Of a DNA stretch of 64,000 nucleotides, positions 53,465 through 64,000 are shown piece by piece. Made by a program: the position numbers and the translations under genes. Within the stretch, counting starts at the first letter, position 1. Each line of letters opens with the position of its first letter. Source of the stretch: Mimachlamys varia (Eukaryota > Mollusca > Bivalvia > Pectinida > Pectinidae). Below the pieces are notes generated by a model. That model saw only the letters and a list, made by a program, of their open reading frames with translations, was not told the origin of the DNA and did not search any database. The stretch is from positions 30,721,405 to 30,785,404 of the forward strand of contig OX392530.1 of the NCBI GenBank assembly GCA_947623455.1. The letters are read 5' to 3'.

Positions 53465-55373
53465 AGTGAGGATCTGTATTTTAATCAGATTGACCAAAAA
53501 CCAATGTGTTAGCCTTGTTGTAAAGACGCTCAAACAGTTTACATGCATCTTTATTGTCTGTCACCAGAAGAAACACACTTAAAACTTAATCTTTTCAACA
53601 AAGTGATGAAAAAATTCAGTTACTTACCCTTCTAGCATGTGCCTAACAAAAATCAGTTGCCAAAATTGATTTTCTAGGCGAAACAATTTTTCCAAGCCTG
53701 AATGCTATATGATAAATGTGACCATTTCAATTTTCTAATAGTGAACTTTCCTTTTCTTGACAGTAACATCCCTGCATCTCCACCCTGTGGTTACCTTGTA
53801 ACAAAACAGTTTATCTGTTATTCTAAGACTTTACTGCTCTAAATATAGAAATTTTTGAGAAAGATGTTTGCTGTTGACAAACAAACATTACTGGCACAGG
53901 AATTCGAGAGATGCAGTTTGTTCTAGGAAATAGGGGAAATTTCACGGTTGCCATCTTGGTCTCATTGAGAAAAATTCTGCATTCTGTCGTTGACATTTTC
54001 TCGAGCCTGACAACATACTCACTCTTGCTATTTCGGTAACTTGGACTTATTGCAGAATATAAACTGATAATTCCTTTTATATAAAGTTATTGACAGTACA
54101 TACTAAAGATATTAAACATTATAGGACACTTAAAATCATTAGGAAGTAATGAATTGAAATATACCAGTAAAAAACCTGTCAAATTTTGTATCTACTCTAG
54201 AAAATCCATAAGCTATATTGTGAAAGTGTATTAGGGACAGCAATTTACACATAAACTCATTATCCCTAAATGATGACAAGTATGCTCAGGTTTTCTATAT
54301 TATTGGTAGCTCATTGCTATTCCATGGAGACCTGGTGTAAGACAATGACACACTACTTTACATCCCTGTCTGATAGATGACAACGGAGGTGTAATGTATT
54401 AGGACGTTGACGACTGTCACATTCTTAAATCATTCAAATTCCACACGACGAGCAATCAGAATCCAACGAGGTGTGAAAAGCGAGTGTCAAATTTTACCGT
54501 CAAAATCATAATCTGACAACTAGACATTAATACATACATACAATATGGTCGGGATCGAGACACGGCAGTGTTATCTGATGACTTGATGTTCGTTTGAATA
54601 AACAAATTACAGGTAAGTACTATATCACCTGAATACCTGTATCAATATCATGTGATACACAGTACTTGTTAATACACAATTCTTGATCTCCACACAATTT
54701 CCACAAGTCAACTCAGTATCATATCATAGAGTACATCGCCTGGAATTGTTAATAATAAATCTGCACAGCAATTAAATCAATTTAACTTCAACAAAATATT
54801 TTGGGAACTATAAAAAATACACATAATATAATACATAACAATTGATTTTCTGTACTTTGTGAAACAGTATGACTTCTTAAATTAAACATATTGTGCATTT
54901 AATAGATATTCATCCAATGAAAAAAACAAATATTTCAGAAAAAAGTTTCCAAGACCATTAAAAACGCCAATCAAGATTAACTTTTTTGTGAGACCTGTGT
55001 TTTTTTTAGTAATTTAAATCCCAGAATTCACATAATTTTGAAATTTGAAATCCAAGATCCAATAAAAACCTAAAAACATCAGGATTTGTAATAAATGATG
55101 TTAATTTCCTTATACTCCAGTGTGACAAAAAAATCTTTCTACTGTTTACAAATATATAGAGACTAATTAGCAACTACATTGAACAGAAGTCAACGTTTTT
55201 ATCCCACTGCGACATGTACTCGCATCCGCAATTCTGTAGGCCCGCTGTTCTATACCAGGATAAAAGAAGAAGAAGATATAAATAATGTTACAGGGAACAA
55301 TACCCAAATATAGAACGCAGACTAAACTATCGAACAGCCCTATTTAGCTATTTTATATTCTGGTTGCCTCGAC
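53465..55373. other. Intergenic, possible noncoding exon at ~54360-54613 (+)
   Basis: A plus-strand donor-like TTACAG|GTAAGTAC at 54608-54621 closes a CG-richer stretch, which could be a noncoding first exon. No acceptor partner or protein match is seen, so this is weak. The rest is AT-rich. Confidence 0.25.
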
Positions 55374-55462
55374 TTATTCACCCGTTATGACGCATTTGAA
55401 CTCTTCCAATGCAAAGGTTGGACGAAAGTTCATCATGAAATTTCAGGAGTGAATAGGTTAAG
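55374..55462. mobile_element. ~90-bp palindromic element, copy 6
   Basis: Runs from TTATTCACCCGTTATGACGC to TTTCAGGAGTGAATAGGTTAA with the family centre GAACTCTTCCAATGCAAAGG. The only copy outside the PDE7 introns. Confidence 0.65.
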
Positions 55463-58400
55463 ATTGCAAAGTTCAACAAGAGTTCTAATGGGCCTGTATC
55501 AGTTTTATTTTATTGAATAGTAAAGTCAACAAATGCATTTCAAATCTATGACTTTTAAATAGGCAAGAATCAAAAGCTTACACTGTAAATATATATGATA
55601 TTTACTGGATTTTTTCCTTTTACATGTGGATTACATGGCATGTATGGTCATTTACAGACCCGCTCGTCAGATATTTCAACCTCGACAAAATCTTATGTTC
55701 TGTATTTTACCAATACATTTACACTACTTAATGATTTGCAAACAAACCTTTTACCTGGCCAACTTATTTACATTGGGGTTTTGTGTTTTGTGTCAATAAT
55801 GTAAGGAAATATTTTCACTCTACATTCATACAAGTAACCCCTGGAGTGTAGAGTGATATACATGTATATAAATTGGGCCTTAGATTCCGGCTGATTGGTC
55901 CCTGCTAATTGTACAGCACTTGATTTATCAAAATATTAAGCCTAACCTGAGCAATAAATGTGTTGGACAAAAACAAATCTTCAACTTTTGACCAGTTAGT
56001 GACCTTGACCAAGATTTACTAGGGTAACTTTAGATAACTTTAACATAAATAAAAGCTTAAAAAAATATATAAGGATATTCAATGGTCTGTTATTTATTAT
56101 CACTGTGACATATATTTCACCAGTATAGCAGGGTTTTTTTTTATATTTTCACGAGTGTGTAAAATATAAATCTGCTATATTAGTGAAATATATTTGATAT
56201 TAAACGGCAAACCGTTGATTTTTCTTTTTCTTACATTTCAAATTAGGCCTTAAAATACTTTTATTACTTTTTTCTTTAACTGCCTACCTGTCGTCAACCT
56301 GGCGATTTTTTTTGAGTGCGTAAATTATATTCATACAGACCTTTTTCCAGCAGTTTTGGGGTGATTTTTAGGGTGCGCAAATTACACTGGTGCGTGAATT
56401 AGGGGGAATTTGATCAAGGGGAACAACTCTTACAACAAGAAAGTAGTTCCAGCAAAACCTTATATTTTCACTGCAAAACCTTATATTTTCACTGCAAAAT
56501 TTTACATTTTCATATTTTTCATATCGCTGCAGTGAAAATATAAGTTTTATCAGTTTGATAATTTTCTATATTTCACAGGCAAAAATGTACTAATAGTAAC
56601 TCTGAACCTGCTTTGAATACTTTCTGTTATTCTGAACCTGAAATATGAATACATATCATGTATCAGGTGAGTTATGAGGTAAAAGGTGAGGTGTGATAAT
56701 AAAACTGTGTACCACAAGCTTAGAAGAGCTTACCTTAAATTACATGTATGCATACATGCACGACTTCTGTATTTTCGGAAATTTAATGAACTCTATTAAA
56801 CCTTTGTCAATTATTTATTTCAAATCTTTTCTTAGTATTTGAAACACTTCAGTAAAACTTTCAGCATCTTCTTTTATTCATCATTTTTTATGCTTGACGT
56901 TATCATAAAGCTAACTATTTAAATTCATGAAATAACTTGTATAGGGATGAATATCAAATGAAAACATAATAACATTTTTAAGAAACATTTTTTTTTCTTA
57001 CATTTTTCATCCAGACAAACAGTATGCAATGTATGTATGTTGATAATAAAAAATGTCACCAACCTGGATATAAATAAATGACTGTTGTATTCGTTCTGAG
57101 AATTTTGCAGAAACATCAAAGTTTAGCTGCAGAAAGTAACACATCAACGTAAACTATAAACAGGCTACTATATGTATGTACGCAGAGAACGTGATGTCAT
57201 AAACAGTGGCCTTATGACTGGAGAGTCACCACAAAGTAGTTATGGCACTCGTTCACAGACCAGACACTATTAAAAACCATTTCCTGTCAATTTTATATCC
57301 GAGTCACTAGACATGACAAATAGAGTTGATTGGACATGTATATGCCATAGTACCTTAAAGATGATGAACTATTCATCTACAGTGTAACATGTAGTGCAAT
57401 ACACATTCAGACACATAATATTTTTGTTATATGTTTCATGCATTCTGACAAACTTTCAATGAGTTTTAATGACATGGTTTTTCAATGGATTTTCTTGAAA
57501 TTCCATACACAAGTTAAGAATTGTTGGCTTTTCATCTGATGTATTTCAATCCTTTTCCATCGCTTAGTTTTCCCGAATAGACAAATATATGCACAGTAAC
57601 AAAAGCATGACATCGCTTTGTTCTTTATTCTCATTGGAAATAATACCACTGCAGAAATATATGCAATATTTATTGCAGTAGGCTACAGAAAATTAAACAA
57701 TATTATTGATGGAATGAGCATGAGTCATGAAAAATCTTTGAAAATTTGTCAAAATGCATGAAATATATAGTGAAAATATTAAGTGTCCAATTATATATTG
57801 CGCTACACTGTACATTAGTACAATTTGCATGCAGGCAATTAAGCAATTCATGTTCTCTACTGATTTTCCACTTCAATTTTAATCGAACAAAAATGAGAAC
57901 AAGACCTTGACATTAAAAAACACACTCTTGAAACTGTTTCCCCATTTTAATTACACCACACAATATCAAAAGCGTTGTGTAGAATTGAACCACAAGAATA
58001 ATTATTATAAATGAACTTTGACTTCTACTCCTAATAATTGACATCTGCATGGTTTCAGTCATAAAACTGAAACAGACAATTAATACTTTCTCAGGTATCA
58101 AAGAGTTTTCTATCAAAATCAATATCAATGCCATTTGACTTGATCCTTTCACATATATTGGATGGACAAATGAAAATTGAAGACAGACAAATTAATGTCA
58201 TAAAAAATCTACTTACAGTGTAGGAGACAGTCCCAGCGTAAACTAGTCCATGGTAAAGTTACTACCATTTCCTACCAATAACCCGAGACCTTGATCACCA
58301 TGAACTGTTGTGCCAAATAAACAGGGAGCCTCTTTGTGTTGACTTGTCATACATATATATATATACACCATACACCTTTATAATGGCATGCCTATACTTT

Positions 58401-60202
58401 CATTTGACTGTGATCATTTCCGCATTGAAACGCTCTGCCTATGAATTTGTCACAAACATTGGCACACTCACAAACATGCATATATAAATCCAATGTTGTA
58501 TTAATGATGATACATACTGACCTATAGCCCGGGGCAAGGATAAGGTAAACTTTTAATGAATATCTAATTAGCATCAAGTCCTGAAATGGTATTCAGTGCT
58601 TCACCTATATCATAATAATACAGGAATCCACAGGGCAGACTAATAGTTCATCGGGAGAATTCTACGACAAATAGGCTATACCAAGGAAACCATAAAATCC
58701 GATCTTTTACCTTTGATTGTATACATAAAATGGAAATGACCAGCCATGACTGTCCTAACAGGAAACTGACCAATGGCGGTCATCACTTAATGACAGTTGG
58801 GACATCAGTGGTCACCGAGATAAACACACGTTTGTGATTCATGTAGGTAGATTTCCGTCATGTTATACAGCCGTAATTAATACCTACACAAGGAGAATTT
58901 CAGATAAACAAACACACCATGATTACAATTTAATATACTTAAAAGAATTTCAGCAAAACAAAAAATGTATGGAGTGTTTGATTAATACATAGTATAAACT
59001 TAATTGAAGTAGATATGGATGTGTCTCACAAATTAATGTGTAAGCAATTTCGTGATAGATAGGATTCTCCTTTATGTCTGTCGTAAATAACATACTTATA
59101 GAGAAACTAGGTGATACATTGTTATAATGGATATCGTTTTCTGGTGTTTGTCATATAGGTAACACATATCCTTAGGGTACATTGCAATAAACATACCTCT
59201 ATGGGTCAGTAATACATGGAAAATGTCTTTCTATATATCATTTCTCATTTCTATCAGTCAGTGTCCATGCCTGCTGATACCCCCAACCCCCTTCTACTTT
59301 AACTTGTATTGGTACCAAAGCTTATATTATTGCAGAATTAATTTTAAAGTTACACATTTACAGAATATATCTTCTATACAGCTCTATGAAATAACTTTAA
59401 AATCTTTTCACTGGCAATAAAAGTACAAATGTACTAACTTTAAAATAATGTATATGTTTGAAGGTGTTAAAGGACCTTTAGGAGACCTGATATGTGTGTC
59501 CTTCTATAAGGGACGTACTACACAGTATATTGAGCTACAAATTAAACTTGATGCATGTCTGTGATTGCCTTGTCGTAAAGAAAAGAGTACCTACCTGATA
59601 ATCCAAACTGTTCTTGGCAGCTTGAGAAATAATGCTGTTTTCACATTTTTAAGCTTTCACATATTTTGGTTATACATTGTATTGACAATATCATTGTTGC
59701 AAATAATTGGATGATTCATTTTAACTGTTCAAATTATTGCTAGTCCTTGACATGACATTTGTTTTAGAAACTGTCTTAACCTTTGGTCAATTATTTAAAG
59801 AAAGAAAACATGTTTTTTTTTTTCCAACTATGGTATGTCATCTTACATCATAACTACAGAATTTTTATTACATCCATACAACAAGAGGCCAATGGGGCCT
59901 GTAGCACTCACATGGCAATCATACATTGTAGAACAAAGAAACACTTTCATAAATGACAAATAATATAGAACCTTCCCTTGTGGTCCCTGGAAGTCACACC
60001 CACTGTTCAAACAAAATCAAAGTTTAACACTAAGATGCTTCAGAACAAATTTAAGACAATGTCCTGACATTCTTTCAAAAGAGGTGGAACTGTCCAATTG
60101 GTAATGAACATCATTCTTTCTTTAAATGTTCAATTTTAAAATAGTTTGAAGATCTATACAAGTGATAATTTTTTTCATATTGTTCATCATTTAAATGTAT
60201 AT
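55463..60202. other. Intergenic, AT-rich, no gene recognised
   Basis: Nearly 5 kb without recognised exons or arrays. Short direct repeats CAAAACCTTATATTTTCACTG at 56454-56500 and an ACAAGAGGCCAATGGGGCC phrase at 59881 (also at 32336) typical of dispersed repeats. Minus-strand donor-like sites at 58216 and 59596 lack supporting frames. Confidence 0.45.
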
Positions 60203-60425
60203 TGTTTCAAACATTATTTTGAAAATGTAACAATCTTGTCAGTGTTAAGTCTAGTCAGGTAAATTTATATTGCGTTCCGCATCTTCCTCATATTGCATTG
60301 AGTCTGTAAAATGTATTAACCGGGTTGTTGATTAAAATGGTAGCCATATGCACAGAAGTGAGTTCGCTGTTCGTCATCTTTCCCAGTCGCTTGTGCGACA
60401 TATATTCCAGTTAAGGAATGAAACA
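60203..60425 (+). mobile_element. Putative 5' LTR of the Ty3/gypsy element
   Basis: The stretch begins TGTTTCAAAC and ends GAATGAAACA, giving matching inverted ends TGTTTCA...TGAAACA of the usual TG..CA type. It lies directly before the primer binding site. The 3' LTR is outside the window, so the left limit cannot be proven. Confidence 0.45.
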
Positions 60426-60443
60426 TGGTGTCAGAATGGTTAA
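60426..60443 (+). other. Putative primer binding site (tRNA-Leu type)
   Basis: TGGTGTCAGAATGG follows immediately after the CA end of the LTR. TGGTGTCAGAAGTGGG-type sites, complementary to the 3' end of tRNA-Leu, are common in gypsy elements; this one matches the first 11 bases. Confidence 0.5.
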
Positions 60444-60562
60444 TAGGACCACGCAGAATATACAGATGAACAGTTACAGTGAGTAAATACTGTTGAGTTG
60501 TGACATTTCCCGATTTTCGTCGTCAGTCGTCAAACCACGTGGTTCACTGGTAAATTCTCACG

Positions 60563-63500
60563 ATGGCGCTCAATCGTATACCACCTCCAAGTAAGATAAA
60601 TTTTCACACCAGAAACGTCAGTGAAGACTGGAAAAAGTGGAAGGAGGAGTTTACCCTTTACGTTGATCTAGCATTGAAAGATAGCGAAGAATTAGAGAAG
60701 ATTAAGATGTTTAAATATCTCGTAAGTTCGGAAGGGAGGGAAATATACAACAACATAAACTGGACCGATGCTGAGGAAAACAGAACGTTAGAAACTGTAA
60801 TAGCCAGCTTCAACAGGTACTGTGAACCAAAGAAAAATGAAACAGTTGAAAGATTTAAATTCAACAGAAGAAATCAACAAGGGGACGAGACAATGGACAA
60901 ATATATCACAGATGTGAAAACTTTGGCTAAAACTTGTAATTTTGGCACAGTCGCCCATTCCCTGATACGCGATAGAATAGTGTGTGGAATCACTGATACA
61001 CATTTGCGTGAACGGTTATTAAGAATACCGGACCTCACTTTAGACAAGGCAGAGGACATGTGTAGAGCGAGCGAGCTTACTAAAAATAGTGTCAACACAT
61101 TGGATCATGCACATAGTAGTGGTGCTTCAGTGACTGTAAACAAAGTTAAGTCCAAATATCCAAAGCACACACAGGAACGAGTCCACAGTAAGAAATACAC
61201 AGGGCCCAATAAGTCTACTAATTATGGATCATCAAAAGGAGCAGCGAAAGAATACTCGTGCAAGTTTTGTGGTCGCAATCATGAATTCAAGAGGGAGAAA
61301 TGCCCCGCATACGGTCAGAATTGCCGGAAATGTAATGGAGCAAATCATTTTGAAGTAAAATGTGAGGATCTCCGAAAGTCCAAGCCGAAAGGTCGAGGTA
61401 AAGTACATATGGTACAAGAAGATGAGCCTGATAAAGATTATTTTGAAATCAGATCTATAACCCTTGATGTTGGAAATGACATTCACACTGTTCACAGAGT
61501 ACAAGGACACACAAAGGAAATGCACGCAACCTTGGAGATTGAAGGTAAAAGGGTCAATTTCCAGCTTGACAGTGGAGCGTCGTGCAATATTGTTCACAAG
61601 TCTATTATACCGAACAAAGTCAAGGTTAATCCAACCACAAGCATCCTCAAGATGTTTAATAAAACAACTGTGACTCCACTAGGACAGTGTAAACTAGAAG
61701 TTAACAATCCCAAGAATGGTCAGAAGTACACGGAGGACTTTATAGTTCTAGATGAAAAATGTACACCGTTGCTTGGCAGTGCTTCAATGCAAAACCTAGA
61801 GTTGGTCAAAATTCAGTACGAGAACATTTTGACTACGGGAGAGGAGAAACCACTTACTGTAGAACAGATTACGTCTGATTATGCTGATGTATTTTCAGGA
61901 AATGGTTTGCTGGAAGGCAAGTACCATCTAGTTACAGATCCCGAGGTAACGCCTGTTGTCCATCCACCGAGGAAAGTACCGCTAGCTTTACGACAGAGAC
62001 TTAAGCAAGAGTTAGACAGACTTGAGTCTATGGACATAATCACACCAGTCAGTGAGCCGACTCCATGGGTATCCAGTTTGGTCATGGTTGTCAAACCGGA
62101 CAAGCTTAGGATTTGTATTGATCCAAAGGACCTCAATAAAGCTTTGAAACGAAGTCACTATCCGCTTCCAACAGTAGAGGACGTTCTACCACATCTTCAC
62201 CGCGCTAAGATATTCAGCGTACTTGACGCTAGAAATGGATTTTGGCACGTCGAGTTGGACGAGCAAAGTTCTTTCCTAACCACATTCAACACTCCACATG
62301 GCCGATACCGTTGGTTAAGGATGCCATTCGGAATATCGACAGCACCGGAAGAATATCAGCGTAGACAGGACCAGGCAGTGGAAGGCCTGCCTGGGGTCCA
62401 CAGCATTGTGGATGATATATTGGTGTGTGGAGAGGGAGATACAGAGGATCAGGCAATATTGGATCATGACAGGAAAATGGTTGCATTGTTGAACCGCTGC
62501 AGAGAGCGGGGATTGAAACTCAACAAAGAAAAACTTCGATTACGACAGAAGGAAGTTCGATTCGTGGGACATTTGATTACAGCGACAGGTCTGAAACCTG
62601 ACCCGGACAAGGTCAAGGCTGTAGCTGATATGCCAAACCCCACAGACGTAGCTGGAGTCCGACGATTCATTGGCTTCGTAAACTACCTGAGCAAATTCCT
62701 GCCCTGTCTCAGTGACAAGTGCGAGCCACTTAGGAAGTTAACTCTGCAAGATGCAGATTGGTGTTGGTTGGACAGTCACAGTCGCGCGATAGAGGATGTG
62801 AAAATGCTAGTCACGTCCAAACCAGTTCTGAAGTATTACGACCCTGGAGAAGAACTTACCTTACAATGTGACGCATCTGAGAAAGGATTAGGCGCAGCCA
62901 TACTGCAAAATGGCCAGCCAGTCGCGTACGCGAGCCGTGCTCTAACCGATGTAGAAAGAAGATATGCCCAAATCGAAAAGGAGCTTCTGGCAGTGGTTTT
63001 TGGATTGGAAAAGTTCCATCAATATACATATGGGAGGTCGGTAACTGTGCAGAGTGATCACAAGCCGCTGGAAATGATAATGCGGAAATCTCTTCACAGC
63101 GCGCCCAAACGCTTACAACGAATGCTTCTTCGACTACAGACCTACACGTTCGAAATCGTGTATCATCCCGGTAAATTGATGTATTTAGCGGACACTCTCA
63201 GTCGTGCGTTTCTTCAGACCGAGGACAAGACAGCGTTTCTGGAGGATGTTGAGTGCATAAACATGGCGCAATTTCTGCCAATTGCTGAGCCTAAACTACA
63301 AGAAATCCAACAGGAGACCAGCCGTGATGAAAGTCTACAGACTCTCAAACAGGTAATACTACATGGTTGGCCAGACAAGAGGTCGACAACGCCAGAGTTG
63401 GCACAACCATACTTTCATGTGAGGGATGAACTCTCTGCACAGAATGGAATCATATTTCGCGGAGAACGTGCGGTAATCCCCAGGAGCTTGAGGGAGGATA

Positions 63501-64000
63501 TAAAGTCCAAAATTCACTCATCACACATTGGAGTTGAGGGATGTTTACGCCGTGCACGTGAAACTGTTTATTGGCCGCGTATGAATGCTGAGGTTCGAGA
63601 TTATGTAGAACGATGTGACACATGCCGAGCCTATGACGACAAACAGCCAAAAGAGACCCTGATATCTCACGACATTCCGGATCGCCCCTGGGCTAAACTC
63701 GGGAGTGATTTATGTCTCTTCGACAACAAGCAGTATTTGATTACTGTAGATTATTATTCCAACTACTTTGAGATTGACTATCTGGAAGACACCAGAGCAA
63801 GGACTGTTGTCAGAGCTCTGCGTGCACAGTTTGCCAGACATGGTATTCCAGATGTCTTGGTCAGTGACAATGGGCCGCAGTTTAGTTCTGAAGAGTTTCG
63901 CACATTTGCAAAGGAATGGGAATTTGAACATGAGACATCATCCCCAGGTTACCCTCAAAGCAATGGGAAATCCGAGCAAGCCGTGAAAACTGCAAAGCGT
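60563..64000 (+). CDS. Gag-Pol polyprotein of a Mag-type Ty3/gypsy retrotransposon (3' end missing)
   Basis: A single open frame from ATG at 60563 runs 1146 codons to the window end without stop or frameshift. Domains in order: capsid-like Gag (about 1-230); a C-X2-C-X3-H-X6-C finger (233-247) and a canonical C-X2-C-X4-H-X4-C knuckle (254-267); aspartic protease DSGAS (D336); reverse transcriptase with catalytic D555 and VDDIL (D617, D618) and MPFGISTAPEEYQRR; RNase H CDASEKGLGA (D770); integrase with H985/H988...C1018/C1021 zinc fold and D1049, D1102, E1138, the last two 35 residues apart. The order RT-RNase H-integrase is Ty3/gypsy; the RT-RNase H wording resembles the Mag branch. All catalytic residues are present, so it may be young. 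Gag and Pol are fused in one frame. Confidence 0.96.
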   Translation, partial: MALNRIPPPSKINFHTRNVSEDWKKWKEEFTLYVDLALKDSEELEKIKMFKYLVSSEGREIYNNINWTDAEENRTLETVIASFNRYCEPKKNETVERFKFNRRNQQGDETMDKYITDVKTLAKTCNFGTVAHSLIRDRIVCGITDTHLRERLLRIPDLTLDKAEDMCRASELTKNSVNTLDHAHSSGASVTVNKVKSKYPKHTQERVHSKKYTGPNKSTNYGSSKGAAKEYSCKFCGRNHEFKREKCPAYGQNCRKCNGANHFEVKCEDLRKSKPKGRGKVHMVQEDEPDKDYFEIRSITLDVGNDIHTVHRVQGHTKEMHATLEIEGKRVNFQLDSGASCNIVHKSIIPNKVKVNPTTSILKMFNKTTVTPLGQCKLEVNNPKNGQKYTEDFIVLDEKCTPLLGSASMQNLELVKIQYENILTTGEEKPLTVEQITSDYADVFSGNGLLEGKYHLVTDPEVTPVVHPPRKVPLALRQRLKQELDRLESMDIITPVSEPTPWVSSLVMVVKPDKLRICIDPKDLNKALKRSHYPLPTVEDVLPHLHRAKIFSVLDARNGFWHVELDEQSSFLTTFNTPHGRYRWLRMPFGISTAPEEYQRRQDQAVEGLPGVHSIVDDILVCGEGDTEDQAILDHDRKMVALLNRCRERGLKLNKEKLRLRQKEVRFVGHLITATGLKPDPDKVKAVADMPNPTDVAGVRRFIGFVNYLSKFLPCLSDKCEPLRKLTLQDADWCWLDSHSRAIEDVKMLVTSKPVLKYYDPGEELTLQCDASEKGLGAAILQNGQPVAYASRALTDVERRYAQIEKELLAVVFGLEKFHQYTYGRSVTVQSDHKPLEMIMRKSLHSAPKRLQRMLLRLQTYTFEIVYHPGKLMYLADTLSRAFLQTEDKTAFLEDVECINMAQFLPIAEPKLQEIQQETSRDESLQTLKQVILHGWPDKRSTTPELAQPYFHVRDELSAQNGIIFRGERAVIPRSLREDIKSKIHSSHIGVEGCLRRARETVYWPRMNAEVRDYVERCDTCRAYDDKQPKETLISHDIPDRPWAKLGSDLCLFDNKQYLITVDYYSNYFEIDYLEDTRARTVVRALRAQFARHGIPDVLVSDNGPQFSSEEFRTFAKEWEFEHETSSPGYPQSNGKSEQAVKTAKR

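Noticed and set aside
58216..58330. Minus-strand exon ending at a GTAAGTAG donor
   Set aside because: Frames have early stops and no partner acceptor; could be a noncoding exon but unsupported.
59590..59640. Minus-strand exon ending at a GTAGGTAC donor (ALFLKLPRTVWII)
   Set aside because: No acceptor with a pyrimidine tract and no family match.
60658..63931. Minus-strand frames opposite the retrotransposon
   Set aside because: Shadows of the Gag-Pol frame, which holds all recognisable motifs.

Overview
This is a 64 kb piece of an animal nuclear genome. The coding content is split into short exons with GT..AG introns. The DNA is AT-rich and crowded with minisatellites, tRNA-derived SINEs and short non-autonomous DNA transposons. 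This repeat landscape resembles that of a marine bivalve mollusc. That is inference, because no species marker is present. There is no bacterial-type operon, ribosome binding site or CRISPR array.

The only cellular gene I can support is a cyclic-nucleotide phosphodiesterase of the PDE7 family, on the minus strand. It runs from position 39882 down past the left edge of the window. Nine coding exons of the main form were found by reading the sequence: 39769-39882, 31959-32019, 15648-15734, 15091-15233, 14680-14743, 13382-13477, 12487-12587, 2881-3012 and 904-995. A tenth, alternative first exon lies at 26714-26810. All splice phases agree. The spliced product reads through the PDE7 N-terminus into the first half of the PDE catalytic domain, with the catalytic and metal-binding His residues present. 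The last ~200 residues lie outside the window. Two different 5' ends, one PDE7A-like and one resembling the human PDE7B N-terminus, join the same exon 3.

The introns and upstream flank are dominated by tandem arrays, about a third of the window. The largest are a 42-bp array (6950-12450, ~125 copies), an ~86-bp array (21129-23846), a 46-bp array (33157-35711), a ~38-bp array (37232-38512), a second 42-bp array (41025-42038), a 53-bp array (45382-47456) and a 40-bp array in almost perfect register (50752-51628). Because 42, 63 and 75 are multiples of three, several arrays produce long open frames that are not genes.

Between the arrays are many MITE-like elements with inverted termini. They include a TTAA-flanked one inserted inside a SINE, a TA-flanked pogo/Tigger-like one, an ERE/DR1-carrying element with an internal ~150-bp minisatellite, and a family of ~90-bp palindromic elements with at least six copies.

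The right end (60203-64000) holds the 5' part of a Ty3/gypsy LTR retrotransposon of the Mag type on the plus strand. It has a putative LTR, a primer binding site and an unbroken fused Gag-Pol frame of at least 1146 codons that runs off the window.
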